A DNA stretch of 64,000 nucleotides from Cladopsammia gracilis (Eukaryota; Cnidaria; Anthozoa; Scleractinia; Dendrophylliidae). A program made the position numbers and the translations under genes. The stretch spans positions 389,001 to 453,000 of the forward strand of contig JAJGOT010000114.1 of NCBI GenBank assembly GCA_022457155.1, in the 5' to 3' direction. Below the pieces are notes generated by a model. That model was not told where the DNA came from. It ran no database searches and was given only the letters and a program-made list of their open reading frames with translations. Each line of letters starts with the position of its first letter. The first letter of the stretch is position 1. Positions 1-12,483 of this stretch are shown here, piece by piece.

Positions 1-322
1 AAAAGTGCAAAAACCTGTTCTTAAACATAGTTCTTGTGCATGCTTTGAGAATTATTAAAATCCGCCGACAATGTACTTTGTATGTCTAATTAATTCCTAT
101 TGGCCTTTTTCATTTTTCGTTTTCACATTTTTTATTTTTCTATGGCAACGTTATTGCAATTTGGTGTACCTTCCGTAACTTAATCATAATAACAATTGGT
201 TTTGCTAAGGAACAAGAAAGTTCTCGGGCTGAAAGTACAACACATGCCACTAATGTCACTAATGGAGAGATGTAGTGTAGTTCTAACTTCTTAGTCTGTG
301 CACGAAATCCTCTAGTGTGACT

Positions 323-635
323 TCAAATGAAACCTCTTTGGCAGTACTTTTGCATGGTACCATTTTGTTCTAACTTTTGAGTCTGTTGACAAAATCCTAT
401 GGTGTGACCATTCAAATGAAACCTCTTTAGCAGTACTTTTGCATGGTACCATTTTGTTCTAACTTTTGAGTCTGTTGACAAAATCCTATGGTGTGACCAT
501 TCAAATGAAACCTCTTCAGCAGTACTTTTGCATGGTACCATTTGTTCTAACTTTTGAGTCTGTTGACAAAATCCTATGGTGTGACCATTCAAATGAAACC
601 TCTTCAGCAGTACTTTTGCATGGTACCATTTGTTT
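323..635. repeat. Minisatellite, about 89-bp unit, 3.5 copies
   Basis: The phrase TCAAATGAAACCTCTT recurs at 323, 412, 501 and 589, giving periods of 89, 89 and 88 bp with few substitutions. The short reading frames on both strands here repeat with the array and are not genes. Confidence 0.95.
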
Positions 636-984
636 CACAATATTTTACAAAATGAAATTTGGGACTTTTTTAATTTTTTAGATTTGGCCCTCTTGGCAGT
701 ATATATTTATAAAGATTTTTCCTTTTCCTTGTTCTGTAATGCTGCGCAGACGTATTGATTTTTGCGATTTTTTTCGCGCATGGGCTTCAAAGGCAAATTG
801 ATCTTACAGAATTAAAGAGTTTTATGTCAGCTACAACTTGTCTGTCGTTTAGCGGGAATACCTAAAAATGTACCGGCTCTATCATTTTATAATAAGGATT
901 ATTTTCTTAAGAAACTGTGGTGCTGCAGCAGGAGAGGGAAAACTCGAAAATGTGTTTTAACTTTTATTAACTGCGTTGATGAGG
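636..984. other. No gene seen
   Basis: AT-rich sequence between two tandem arrays. I see no long frame, splice pattern or repeat. Confidence 0.6.
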
Positions 985-1035
985 TAAATTGGCCACCGGA
1001 AGGAGATTCAAAAGCTGACGTTTCGAGCGCTAGCG
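985..1035 (+). repeat. Dispersed repeat end (GAAACGTCAGC-type motif)
   Basis: The block TTGGCC..GAGATTCAAAAGC followed by TGACGTTTCGAGCGCTAG recurs in reverse complement at 23289-23340. Motifs of this type occur at ends of Penelope-like repeats in many invertebrates. Here it borders the 77-bp array, and an inverted copy of its inner part (CTAGCGCTCGAAACG) closes the array at 1529-1543. Confidence 0.6.
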
Positions 1036-1044
1036 GCTGCGTTA

Positions 1045-1545
1045 TTCACTCTGACGAAGCCCTCCACCCTTCGTGAGTCGCTTTCCATTTCATTCCATTC
1101 GTGAAGCGCCAACCTTTGTGATTCACTCTGACGAAGCCCTCCACCCTTCGTGATTCACTTTCCATTCCATTCCATTCGTGAAGCGCCAACCTTTGTGATT
1201 CACTCTGACGGAGCCCTCCACCCTTCGTGATTCACTTTCCGTTCCATTCCATTCGTGAAGCGCCAACCTTTGTGATTCACTCTGACAAAGCCCTCCACCC
1301 TTCGTGATTCGCTTTCCATTCCATTCCATTCCATTCCTGAAGCGCCAACCTTTGTGATTCACTCTGACGAAGCCCTCCACCCATCGTGATTCACTTTCCG
1401 TTCCATTCCATTCGTGAAGCGCCAACCTTTGTGATTCACTCTGACGAAGCCCTCCACCCTTCGTGATTCACTTTCCATTCCATTCCATTCGTGAAGCGCC
1501 AACCTTTGTGATTCACTTTGACGAAGGGCTAGCGCTCGAAACGCT
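1045..1545. repeat. Minisatellite, 77-bp unit, about six copies, bounded by inverted motifs
   Basis: TTCACTCTGACGAAG recurs at 1045, 1122, 1199, 1276, 1358 and 1435, with a variant at 1512, giving periods of 77 bp (one 82 bp from an extra CCATT). The minus-strand frames of 100 and 111 codons are products of this periodicity. The array sits between TTTCGAGCGCTAG and its inverse CTAGCGCTCGAAA. Confidence 0.93.
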
Positions 1546-2818
1546 TGAAACCCTATTTTCGTATCTATCTTTTCGATAGTCAAAACGAAATGGCCTTCAT
1601 TGATATATTTTTGTTTTATTTCTATGCAGAATACAAGGAAACGTATAATGTCAGAATCAAGCAAGGAAGAAAGAAAGACAACCAACTTTAGCAAGGAAGA
1701 GGTAGATAAACTTAGTTTTACTTTAAGCGCGCAGCAATTATTTTCATCGCCGCCAAATTGGAACTCTCAGTTGAGAAAAAGTGCAACACAGATATAACAA
1801 ACTTCGCCGCGGTGTATAACGAGCAAAATCTAGTACCATGTAATAAATGCCGGATAGAACGAAGAGAATGAAAGCTCGAAATCGAATAACTGCATTGTTC
1901 TTCCATACATCAGTTAACAAAATAGCAACGCAATATAAATATTCAGGAGCCAGTTAGGCAATTTCAACTTTAAGGATTAATGTTAAGGTAGAGTCATAAA
2001 TTGTCGATGTTTGAACATTTGAACGTTGTCAGTATTGAGGTCGTTAATCAATAAAATCGAGGCGAGTCGGCACTGAAGTTTATTTTAAGGTTTTCACAAA
2101 GAATTTAAGAAGGAGTATAAGCAAGACTCATTTTTCGAGTGAACCGTTATCAGGCCATTTTTTCTGTTTATACTTAGTTAAGGCATGCCTCATTCCTTGG
2201 TTCAATATTTTTCTTTTATGAATGTAATGTTTTTTTTTTGCTCTAACAATACCGAATGTATATAGCTATCAGGAATTTATTTATGGATATTCGTAAATAT
2301 CGTACCCCATGTTATTACAAGTTTTTTCTGAAAAAAAAAATTATAAGCTATTTTGTCTATTTTTGCTGTGTCAATTTTCAGTGAAGACTAGACTGTTTCA
2401 TTGGTTTAAAATGATTATTGGTCAGTAATAGCCGTTAGGATGTGCAATTCAACATGGTTTTCAGTTTTTCAGATTTGTCAGTTTTAAGGTTACAAAACGA
2501 TTTTTCAGAGGAATTGACAAGAAGAGGCTCTTTTAATTTTCTGTCGGGTGCGTTTTCTGTTGTCAATAACTGACATCTCAGTGAATATCATGAACCATTT
2601 TGTGTCTTAGGAAAAATGTCTCCGCACTCAGGAGGAAGTAGGCTATTTTGTTGGATTTATTGTTCACCCGTGGGGATTACAAGTTATAGTAATCAACACG
2701 AATTTTTGGTAAAAATTTAAGGGTTTGTTTAATTTTGTGTGAGTTCAGTATCAATTGTGTTAATTTTGTCGTCCTTTTCTTTTAAGTTTTGCCTGCTTAG
2801 GGTTTTCATCAGATTTAA
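1546..2818. other. No gene seen; AT-rich, degenerate repeats suspected
   Basis: There is no frame with coding character. Phrases such as TTTTCAGT and TTTAAGG recur at irregular spacing and also appear in 4.8-5.9 kb and 10.5-11.7 kb, suggesting one old, decayed repeat family. Confidence 0.4.
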
Positions 2819-3813
2819 GGTGGCTCCAAGTAGTTTTTTGGGGTCACACTTCCCTTTTTGAATGCGCTCATACATAATCTTACTTTAGCTGAATGAATCT
2901 GAATTTGATACCAGATGCAAGGCTTGGATGAAAGTTTTGAGCGATGCTCTTTTTATGATGATCAGCGTTTCCATAGTAACAGTAAACAAACATGGCGAAA
3001 AACAGTTTTTCCTACTTATCTTTCGATTTGGGGCTACCCGCGACAAGCGAATAAATGCGCTATAATCTACACAGTCTAGCACACTAAGTGGGAAAATTAA
3101 AAAAAAATTAAAAAAAAAACTGTTCGATTTGAATAAATCGCTGAAACGTTTTAAACACTTGTTTTTTCATGTTTGAAACATAAGTGGTCAAAACATTACA
3201 TTCATTAAGGAGGCTCGTACCCGTTTCTCAAGTCCACACCCTTTCAATTTTAATGAGCCAATTTTTTATCTTTTGTTGCAGCTCATAAAAAGCCACTTTG
3301 CATGCAAACATACATTACACTGAACTTTATGGGAGTATAGGATTTTTTTAGATCGGTGCTTCCATGGCAACGGAATTGTGACCCTTCGAAATTCACAAGT
3401 TGCGGAGTTTCTCTAGATCGAGAGAAATTTATGTAAAACCCGCTAGTGGACTAATTGATTAGACCATGGGCTTCTACAGGACAAAGTTAAAAAAAAATGT
3501 ATGGGAGCGTTTATGAATTTTTTGGGGATGAAGTTTTGGGGATTATAAATACAGTGAAAACATACTATCGACATAATTGGCTAATATCTAAAGAAAACGA
3601 TGCGCGATGGGAATGCAGTTTTATCTCATAGTAGTTCGATATTTGTTTACCGTTGTTATGGAGACGCTGATTATCATAAAACGAGCATCATCCAAAACTT
3701 TCATCCAAGCCTAAAATCTGATATCAAATTCAGGTTCATTGAGCTAAAGTAAGATTATGTATCAGCGCATTCAAAAAGGGAAGTGTGACCCAAAATAACT
3801 ACTTGGAGCCACC
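2819..3813. mobile_element. Non-autonomous inverted-repeat element (GGTGGCTC termini, TTAA side)
   Basis: Long terminal inverted repeats of about 170 bp: 2819-2990 begins GGTGGCTCCAAGTAG and 3642-3813 ends CTACTTGGAGCCACC. The left flank is TTAA and the right flank GTAA, probably a mutated TTAA. The block 3521-3640 is shared with the element at 16612-17913, and 2906-3190 is shared with the insert at 6853-7137. It has no coding capacity. Confidence 0.8.
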
Positions 3814-4380
3814 GTAAAGAATCTGACCTACCCAGTTTGCATTGCGCGCTTCTATTTTTGTTATGATACGGCTCTATTCCATATTTGGGAAAGCATATCA
3901 CCTCTTGCACGAGCAAATTCCTCATCTACAATACGGTATGGACTTTCGAGGGCCCTGAAAATGGCGGATGAACCAACTTAGGGGCGCAATGCAAACTGGG
4001 TGGGTCAGATTCATTAACAAGCGAAGAGAGAGAGCTAGAGCCACTGTTATAACGTTTTCATTTTAATTAGTTCCTATGACATTAGTAACTTATACTTGCT
4101 GCAATTCAGTCAGATGTTTGAAGAGATGTTGCAACTTGTTCAATGTTTTTTTTTTCACGGCTTATCGTAAATAGGGTGACGAACAGCGTGACACATTTCA
4201 AACCTTACAAATCGGAAGCAAAACATCGTCAAAATCTGAAACTTTTGTGAAAGATTGTAACACTGATATTCACATACCTGTTAAAAACAGCTTTGTAGGA
4301 TGTATAGTTTAGATTTTTGAATTTTTATTACGTCATATGCAAAGCAAGAATGTTCTTGGTACAAACAACAACACGATAGA
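3814..4380. other. No gene seen
   Basis: Intergenic sequence between an inverted-repeat element and a 25-bp minisatellite. CCCAGTTTGCATTGCGC and its inverse GCGCAATGCAAACTGGG (3832-4003) form a short inverted pair, so a further small hairpin element is likely. Confidence 0.5.
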
Positions 4381-4757
4381 CTTGACGAAAGAACACCACA
4401 ACAGACTTGGTATTTGAACATCACAACAGACTTGGTATTTGAACACCACAATAACAGACTTGGTATTTGAACACCACAACAGACTTGGTATTTGAACATC
4501 ACAACAGACTTGGTATTTGAACACCACAATAACAGACTTGGTATTTGAACACCACAGCAGACTTGGTATTTGAACATCACAACAGACTTGGTATTTGAAC
4601 ACCACAACGGGACTTGGTATTTGAACACCACAACAGACTTGGTATTTGAACACCACAACAGACTTGGTATTTGAACACCACAACAGACTTGGTATTTGAA
4701 CACCACAACAGACTTGGTATTGTGAACACCACAACAGACTTGGTATTTAAACATCAC
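4381..4757. repeat. Minisatellite, 25-bp unit (some 28 bp), about 14 copies
   Basis: CTTGGTATTTGAACACCAC recurs every 25 bp, with 28-bp variants where ATA is inserted. Because 25 is not a multiple of three, the minus-strand frames pass through all three phases of the unit. The 133- and 158-codon frames there (QVCCGV-type repeats) are array artefacts. Confidence 0.95.
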
Positions 4758-5943
4758 CCGTACATTTAATAACTTTGTAGCTTGACAGTATAAAAACTTT
4801 CAGGTCAAAACAGCCTACATTTTCCTCATTTAAGGCATTCAAAGAAAAGTCTACAGTTAAGAAAGGGCATAATTCACTAGTTCACATTTATTTACATATC
4901 ATGTTATTTTTCAGTCAGCTTGGCTTTTAGTTAAGGTGACAGTCATTCGCCAGCTGTTTCAGTGCAAAGATTTTGTCGCTGACACGCACGTTTTCAGTGA
5001 AGATATTGCATCATATTTATTGACTTTTTTAAAAGCTTGTTTAGTTCACATTTTGACTCTCTTTGTTACAGAGCAATTTAGCAGTGAAACAAGTAGGCCA
5101 CTTGCAGCTTGCAGCTATTTTTCAGTAAAACTCATAGATCATTTTTTCGACACAAAATTAAAGAAGGTTGCTAACTAAGGAAAAAAAATTTCAGTGAACA
5201 ATTTTGGCCATTTTACCTACATTTTTTACTTTCCGCAAAAATTTATGTTACGACACCATAACGTAGTAAAAATTAAAGGCCACTTGGCTGTTTGTTAGTT
5301 TGCAGTTACGATTTAAGGAAACCAATGATTGAGAATTTAAGGTTTAATTTTGCTATTAATGTTTCCAATAAGAATTTTAAGCGATTTCTTTGTGAAAATT
5401 ACAAGTAGTTTTATTGTTTCTGAGTTCTTATATTGTTTATTTCTGAGTTAGTTTTGTCTGCTTTCCAGTAAGTTTTAAAGCATTTATTTTAAATGAAAAT
5501 CAAATTCTATTTTTTTTAACTATAAATTCAAAAGTTCCAAGTTAATTAAACGATTTTCTCCAGCAGTGAATCATAGGCTGTTTTGTCCGTCAGTCAACGG
5601 TTTACATATTTCAAACAATGTTTACGTAAATGTGAAGGCAATGCCACCTGTCTTTCTTTTTTTTCATTGTGTCTTTTTATCATTTTATAATAGATCAGTT
5701 TTCAGTTATTCGTTTCTAGTAAGACGCTAGCCTAAGGGTTACAAAAACATTTTTATTGACATACACTCGCTCACATTTACTCAACTGAAATCGTGCAGTT
5801 ATTGGGTAATTTTTGATCGGGGTTTCTGCGGTGAGGAAACGATTTATCAATAAACATTTAAGGTAATTTTATCAGTCAACTGTTATTAGGTTAGATATAA
5901 AAAAGGGATAGTGTCCCGACAAAATATTACAACTTTTAAGTAC
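4758..5943. other. No gene seen; AT-rich
   Basis: The longest frame (80 codons, 4936-5178) has no recognisable features. The text resembles 1.9-2.8 kb and 10.5-11.7 kb with scattered TTTTCAGT and TTTAAGG phrases. Confidence 0.4.
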
Positions 5944-6852
5944 AGTCGACTTTCTCCTTACGGACACCTCTCTATTACGGACACCTCTGTGCTATGGACA
6001 CCTCTGTGCTATGGACACCTCTCTAAAACGGACACCTCTCTAATACGAACACCTTTCTAAAGCGGACACCTCTCTAATACGGACACCTCTCTATTACGGA
6101 CACTACGGACACCTCTCTAACACGGACACCTCTCTAAAACGGACACCTCTCTAATACGCACACCTCTCTAATACGAATACCTCTCTAATACGGACACCTC
6201 TCTAATACGAGCACCTCTCTATTACGGACATCTCTCTATTACGGACACCTCTCTTATCCGGACACCTCTCTAATACGGACACCTCTCTAATACGGTCACC
6301 TCTCTAACACGGACACCTCACTAATACGGACACCTCTCTAACATGGACACCTCCATAATATGGACACCTCTCTCATATGGACACCTCTCTATTATGGACA
6401 CCTCTCAAATACGGACACCTCTCTATTAAGGAAACCTCTCCATTACGGACACCTCTCTAATACAGACACCTCTCTTAACAAGGAAACCTCTCTAATAAAC
6501 ACATCTCTCTAACACGGACACTTCTGTAATACGGACACCTTCCTAATATGGACATCTTTCTAATACGGACACCTCTCTATTATGGACATCTCTATTACGG
6601 ATACCTCTCTACTACGGAAAGCTCTCTAATATGGACATCTAATACGGACACCCTCCAATACAGACACCTCTCTATTACGGACACCTCACTAATATAGACA
6701 CCTCTCTAATCTGACGGACACCTCTATTACGGACACATCTCTAATGTGGACACTTCTCTAATATGGACAGCTCTCTAAAACAGACACCTCTCATTCGGGC
6801 ACTTCTGTAATACGGGCACCTATCTAATACGGACATCTCTCTAAAATGGACA
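5944..6852. repeat. 17-bp satellite array, first block
   Basis: Consensus ACGGACACCTCTCTAAT repeats head to tail with moderate divergence. The array resumes after two insertions at 7138 and 8456, so the three blocks are one array of roughly 2.6 kb or about 150 monomers. Confidence 0.97.
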
Positions 6853-7137
6853 CCAGATGCCAGATGCTAGGGTTGGATGAAAGTTTTGAGAGACACTCTT
6901 TTTTATGATAATCAGCGTTTTCATAGTAACGGTAAACAAACATGGCAAAAAAACAGTTTTTCATTATTATCTTTCGATTTTGGGGCTACCCGCGACAAGC
7001 GAATAAATGCGCTATAATCTACACAGTCTAGCACAGTAAATGCGAAAATTTCAAAAAAATTAAACTGTTCGATTTCAATAAATCGCTGAAACATTTTAAA
7101 CACTTGTTTTTTCATGTTTGAAATATAAGTGGTCAAA
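6853..7137. mobile_element. Fragment of the 2819-3813-type element inserted in the satellite
   Basis: The segment matches 2906-3190 almost throughout: shared landmarks are GGATGAAAGTTTTGAG, GGGGCTACCCGCGACAAGCG and TTTTTTCATGTTTGAAA. Satellite monomers abut it on both sides. It lacks the element ends, so it is a partial copy or a rearranged piece. Confidence 0.85.
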
Positions 7138-7867
7138 AGGACACCTCCCTAATATGGACACTTCTCTATTATGGACACCTTTCTAATACGGACACCTCTC
7201 TATTACAGACAACTTTCTATTATGGACACCTCTCTAATACGGACACCTCTCTATTAAGGACACCTCTCCATTACGGACACCTCTAATACGGACACCTCCC
7301 TAATAAGGAAACCTCTCTAATACAGACACCTCTCTAACACGGACACCTCTGTAATACGGACACCTCCCTAAAATGGACATCTTTCTAATACGGACACCTC
7401 TCTATTACGGACACCTCTATAATACGGACACCTCTCTACTACGGAAAGCTATCTAATACGAACATCTCTCTAACACGGACACCTTTCTTTTAGGGTCACC
7501 TCTCTATAGCTAATAGGGACACCTCTCTAATACGGACACCTCTCTAACACAGACACCCTTCTCATTCGGGCACTTCTCTGATTCGGGCACTTCTCTAAAA
7601 CATACGGACACCTCTCTAATACGGATACCTCTCTAATACGGATACTTCTCTGATACGGACCTCTCTCTAATATGGACACCCATCTGATTCGGGCACTTCT
7701 CTAATTCGAACACCTCTCTAATACGGACACCTGTTATTTGCGCACTTCTCTATTACGGACACCTCTGTCACGCACACGTCTCTATTACGGACACCTCTCT
7801 AATACGGACATCTCTCTATTACGGACACCTCTCTATCACGGACAACTCTTTATTGCGGACACCTCTG
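7138..7867. repeat. 17-bp satellite array, second block
   Basis: The same ACGGACACCTCTCTAAT monomers as the first block. A 70-codon frame across the end (7738-7950) is an artefact. Confidence 0.97.
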
Positions 7868-8456
7868 TAACAACAACAAGTAGCTTTATTTGCATGACTA
7901 TAAATCCTTACAGTATTGCAAAAGCATTACAACATAACAAAATAAAATAAAAATAATATAATAAAGAAAGGGAAAGTTCAATTAATGTACATCAGTCTGG
8001 ATTGATAATTTCATTATTGCGGAGATCAAAACATGAAAGAATGAATTTTACTAATTGAATATTTACAAAATAATTACGAGAGTTCATTAATTCATTGGTA
8101 ACCTCTGAAGGAGATAACTGTTATATATTTGGTAGGTGATACCCTATTTTCCTGTAAAATTCGTCCCTAGAAATTGAGTATTTAGGACAGTGAAAAAGGA
8201 AGTGAATTTCATCTTCAATTTCATTAGATCCACAAGTAGGACACAATCTGTCATCTCTCGTGATTTGTTCATATCTACCAATTTCAATCATTAACTTATG
8301 ATTACTTATACGAAATTTTACCAATTGTTTTCTGTCATTTGATTTCCTGGTAAAGTCTCAGTAATGAGAAGACGTATATTCGTTCTTAAAGATATTATAG
8401 AATTCAAGTTTCTTAGAGTGTTGAATGGTATGTCGCCGATATAGGATATATTTCTG
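7868..8456 (-). mobile_element. 5'-truncated LINE insertion (CR1/L2-like 3' end)
   Basis: On the minus strand a short frame (8324-8121) carries FRISNHKLMIEIGRY followed by CPTCGSNEIEDEIHFLFHCP, the CxxC...HxxxC zinc-knuckle tail typical of the end of LINE ORF2. Upstream of it the frame meets a stop and shifts. The 3' end on this strand finishes with a TTG-repeat tail at 7868-7876, as in CR1/L2-type elements. TCTGTAA occurs on both sides (7864 and 8451) and may be the target duplication, although the satellite context makes this uncertain. Confidence 0.8.
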
Positions 8457-9440
8457 TAATACGGACAACTCTCTAATACGGGCACGTCACTATTGCTGAC
8501 ACCTCTCTAATACGGACAACTCTATATTACGGACACCTCATGGACAACTCTCTAATACGGACACCATTCTATCACGGACACGTCTCCATTACGGACACCT
8601 CCCTAATACGAACACCTCTCTAATAGGGAGACATCTCTAATAGGGAGACCTCTCTATTACGGACACCTCTCTATTACGGACACCTCTCTAATACGGACAC
8701 CTCTCTATTACGGACACCTCTCTTACACTGACACCTCTCTAACACGGACACGTCTCTATTAAGGACACCTCACCATTACGGACACCTCTCTAATATGAAC
8801 AACTCTCTACTGCGGACACCTCTTTAACACGGACAACTCTGTAATACCGGCACCTCTCTATTTCTGACACCTCTTTAATACGGACAGCTCTCTAATACGG
8901 ACACCTATCTATTACGGACACCTCTCTAACACGGACACCTTTCTTTTAGGGTCACCTCTCTAGCTGATAGGGACACCTCTCTAATACGGACACCTCTTTA
9001 TTACAGACAGCTGTTTATGACGAAAAACTCTCTATTACGAACAGCTTCCTAATACGGACACCTCTCTGATTCGGGCACTTCTCTTATATGGACACCTCTC
9101 TAATACGGATACCTCTCTAATACGGACACCTCTCTAATACGGACACCTCTCTAATATGGACACCTCTCTAATATGGACACCTCTCTAATACGGACACCTC
9201 TCTAATATGGACACCTCTCTAATACGGACAGCTCTCTAATACGGACACCTCTCTAATACGGACACCTCCCTAACACGGACACCTTTCTGATTCGGGCACT
9301 TCTCTTATTTCGGCACTTATCCAATACGGACACCTCTCTAATACGGACACCTCTCTAATATGGACACCTGTCTAATACGGACACCTCTCTAATACGGACA
9401 CCTCTCTAATACGGACAACTCTCTTTTACGGACAGTTTCC
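8457..9440. repeat. 17-bp satellite array, third block
   Basis: Continuation of the ACGGACACCTCTCTAAT array, least diverged around 9060-9420. A few stray monomers follow at 9484-9510 and at 9890-9925. Confidence 0.96.
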
Positions 9441-10133
9441 TTTGTTCGGACAAAATTCTTACTTATATTCTTTAAAATACCCTCTTTAATACGGCCCCTC
9501 TCTAATACGCACAACGGACGCCAGAGAGCAAATTCATATGAACTTAACCTCTTTGTTACGTACACTCCGATGATAGGTGATGAGTAGTTTGTGTGTGTAA
9601 TACAATTTGCTATTTGTGGTTACAAACAAATATCAAAAGACGTTTTAAGAATTGTACTTTGTTACTTTTTCCATGCAGCATTGCGTTGCAGTTCGTTTCG
9701 TTTCACCCAGTGATTTGTTTACAGTATGTAGCTGGGATGTACAACACGTAGTACGCTACTGATAGACAGTGTCTCAATTCTGTATAGTAACCAATTTACA
9801 TGCAGTTAAACGAAAACGAGTAGTGGTCTGTTTTAAGTTATTGAACACTTAAAAATGTCAGTGGAGACTTAAAAGTGACGTCATCGTGGTAACCTCTATA
9901 GTACGGACACCTCTCTAATACGGAAAATTTGCTCAAAATGACAAAATCTCTGACTCCTTTAACACATGTTTCTTTACTAGAAGATACATTGTCTTTCTTT
10001 AATTTGAACTACACTGTACAGGTTAATTTAGGTCGAGAGACTTCCGAATCGGCAAATTGCGTAATGATAAAACTTATACAGAGACCCAAACCGGTCCCCA
10101 AAGTCACTGAGACAGGCCCGCAAGGACGTTAAG
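9441..10133. other. No gene seen; decayed satellite edge
   Basis: Unique-looking AT-rich sequence with two remnants of the 17-bp satellite. The 67-codon frame at 9929 has no family resemblance. Confidence 0.5.
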
Positions 10134-10137
10134 TTAA

Positions 10138-10461
10138 GGTGGCTCCCAACAGTTTCCAGCACTTTTCAAGACTTAGAATTTGATGGGTCGTTATAACCAC
10201 TCTTTATCAGTTTATGCTACAATCATGATATCAAACGAATGCCCAATGGTTGGTGAACACGTTGTTATCATTTTTGTGACACAATATGTTACTATAACAA
10301 AAGAATAACGTGCTAAAAACACCCTTAATTTTAGCATTAAGTGTTAATAACTCAAAAATGACTCGGTGAACCACATTTTTTATTGTCGAAATTTGATCAG
10401 TAGGATAAGATGCAACCTTTGGCAAAGTTAAAAAATTCTGTAGTTGGGGTTCAGAGCCACC
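10138..10461. mobile_element. TTAA-flanked MITE, 324 bp, GGTGGCTC termini
   Basis: TTAA|GGTGGCTC at the left (TTAA 10134-10137) and GAGCCACC|TTAA at the right (TTAA 10462-10465). The terminal repeats match over about a dozen bases. There is no coding content. Confidence 0.75.
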
Positions 10462-10465
10462 TTAA

Positions 10466-11935
10466 ATTTTCGAATTAGTTTTCAGTAAGTTTATGAGATG
10501 GAGAAAGGACTTCTCAATGAAAATTTATAAGGCCGCCATATTGTCTGTTTTGAATTTACCTTTCTCGCAGTATAGGTGATTTAAGTGTCAGTTATAATTT
10601 CTTTTATTTTTCTTCAATTTAATTGTTTTCCTTAATTTCAATTTTGTCTTTTCACCGATTTTTCTTATACATTTTGCTGATACATTTTGCTCTGTTTTGT
10701 TTTTACAAGATTTTATTTGATTGTCACCGATCAGTTTGAAATTAGTAGGTTACTGGATTTGTTTTTAGTTTAATTCAAGTCTCAAGTCACTTTTTTTTTC
10801 AAACGACGTTTTCTCAGCTTTCTTGTTAAACTTGATTCTGGCTGTTGATGAAGTTTTATGCAAGGTGTTAAGTCTACGAATCGATTGATTATTGAAATTG
10901 TAGCTCTCATTTACGGTCAGTTCATTTCGCCTCTTGCTTGTTATTGTCAACTTTAAATATGTTTATCAATCAGGCTTATAGCTTTTTGAATACAGCTAAA
11001 ATAAATTATTTTTATCTTTCTGTGGCTCCCTGTAAAAAAAAGGAGGAAAGAGAAATGGCGAGAACTTAAACCACCAACTATTTAGAAACCATCCTGCTAA
11101 AACTGTTATCGTTTTAATACTTTGTACAGGAAAACGTGGTTTTTTTTTGGTAATTGTTTCCACGTTTTGTATCAATTGTCTTGTTTTTATCTTGATTTTG
11201 CCCGTTGAAGTGTAAAATTTAATTTTCAGCAAGGGGTTAAGGCTTCAGATCGATTGATTATTGAAAAATCAAGTTCAAATTATCCAGTTATCAATAATTA
11301 AGGCAAATTTTTATGTTCGAGAGTTTTCAATAAGCAGGATTTTGAAATTACAAAGCAATTTCTCAGTGTAAATGTTTCGTTCATATTATGTTTTTGTCTA
11401 TTTTTAAAGTGATTTTGCTTGTCACTCTGCAGTGTGAAATGTAAAATTAGCATTTTCTCTGTTTACTTTTTACCTTGATTCTTTAAATGTCTTTATTAAT
11501 ACAATAGCAAAATTCTGCCTGTTTAATTGTCAACTTTCAGTAAGATGTTTAAGGCCGGCTAAGAATAGATTACTTATTGGAAATAGCAGTTTATTTTGTC
11601 AGTTTCTTAACAACTCCTAACAGGGATTTTAAATGAATTCGTAGTGAAAATCAATAAGAATAATCATAATCATAATGAACTATGTTTTTTTTTTCATTTG
11701 TGATCAACAAGCGAACCTTTGTTTTCAATTATTGCCTCATTAAGGTTGGAAAGGCATAGCACAATTAGCCTTCTCAGAAATTTTAAGATCGATATACTAA
11801 ATAGTCCTTCGTTCAATGCTGTTTTAAGAACTCAAAAGTTTACAAAGAATGTATGGTTCATTAGCGCTTTTGTCACCCACAACTTTGCAGTTTTTGATAC
11901 TACAGCTGATATTTCCTAAAACTTTGCATAGATAA
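10466..11935. other. No gene seen; AT-rich with diverged internal repeats
   Basis: The phrase GTTAAG..CGA/GATCGATTGATTATTGAAA occurs at 10867 and 11233, and TTTCAGTAAG..TTTAAGGC at 11533. These look like members of a very old tandem family also seen near 2-3 kb and 5 kb. No frame is convincing. Confidence 0.4.
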
Positions 11936-12475
11936 CTACCTTAAAGTGTATATATGACAGATATTTTTTAATTTGCTTAATGGAATCTACATGGCGTTCT
12001 GATAAGAAAGCCGTAAAACGTTTTTTGAAATCGATTTTTCTTGTCCGTCAAACGTGAAATTTCACTTCCGGTGGGTTACAAAACTGCGCAAGAAGAAAGA
12101 CTGGAAATAGTCCGCTGTGACGTCAATACAAGAATGCCAGTGTCGCGGTTTCTCCGTTCCTTCGTTTTTTGGTGCGTGTTGCTACAACCACACCTCAATA
12201 GAACCATGTTTCTTCCTCAGAGCGCACCAAAAAAATGTGAGGAACCGAGAAACCGCAACACCGGCATTCTTGTTTTGACGTCACAGCGGACTATTTCCAG
12301 TCTTTCTTCTTGCGCGGTTTTGTAACCCATCGGAAGTGAAATTTCACCTTTTTTAGACGGCTAAAACACGGAAAGAAAATCGAAATCGAAAAAACTATTT
12401 TCGATTTTCTTATCAGAACGCCATGTAGTTTCCATCAAGCAAATAACAAAATATCTGTCATGTGCACTTTATTAA
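11936..12475. mobile_element. Large foldback element, arms about 265 bp
   Basis: The two halves are inverted copies around a centre near 12205: for example CTACATGGCGTTCTGAT on the left against ATCAGAACGCCATGTAG on the right, and GTGAAATTTCACTTCCGGT against the matching right arm. The 94-codon frame at 12041 lies across the hairpin and is not a gene. Confidence 0.9.
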
Positions 12476-12483
12476 GTTTAAAA

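Noticed and set aside
1123..1694. Minus-strand frames with repeated HEWNGTESESR peptides
   Set aside because: Products of the 77-bp tandem array, not a protein repeat gene.
4281..4757. Minus-strand frames of 133 and 158 codons with QVCCGVQIPSLLW-type repeats
   Set aside because: They are translations of the 25-bp minisatellite; two frames are open at once for the same reason.
12041..12325. 94-codon plus-strand frame
   Set aside because: It runs through both arms of a foldback element.
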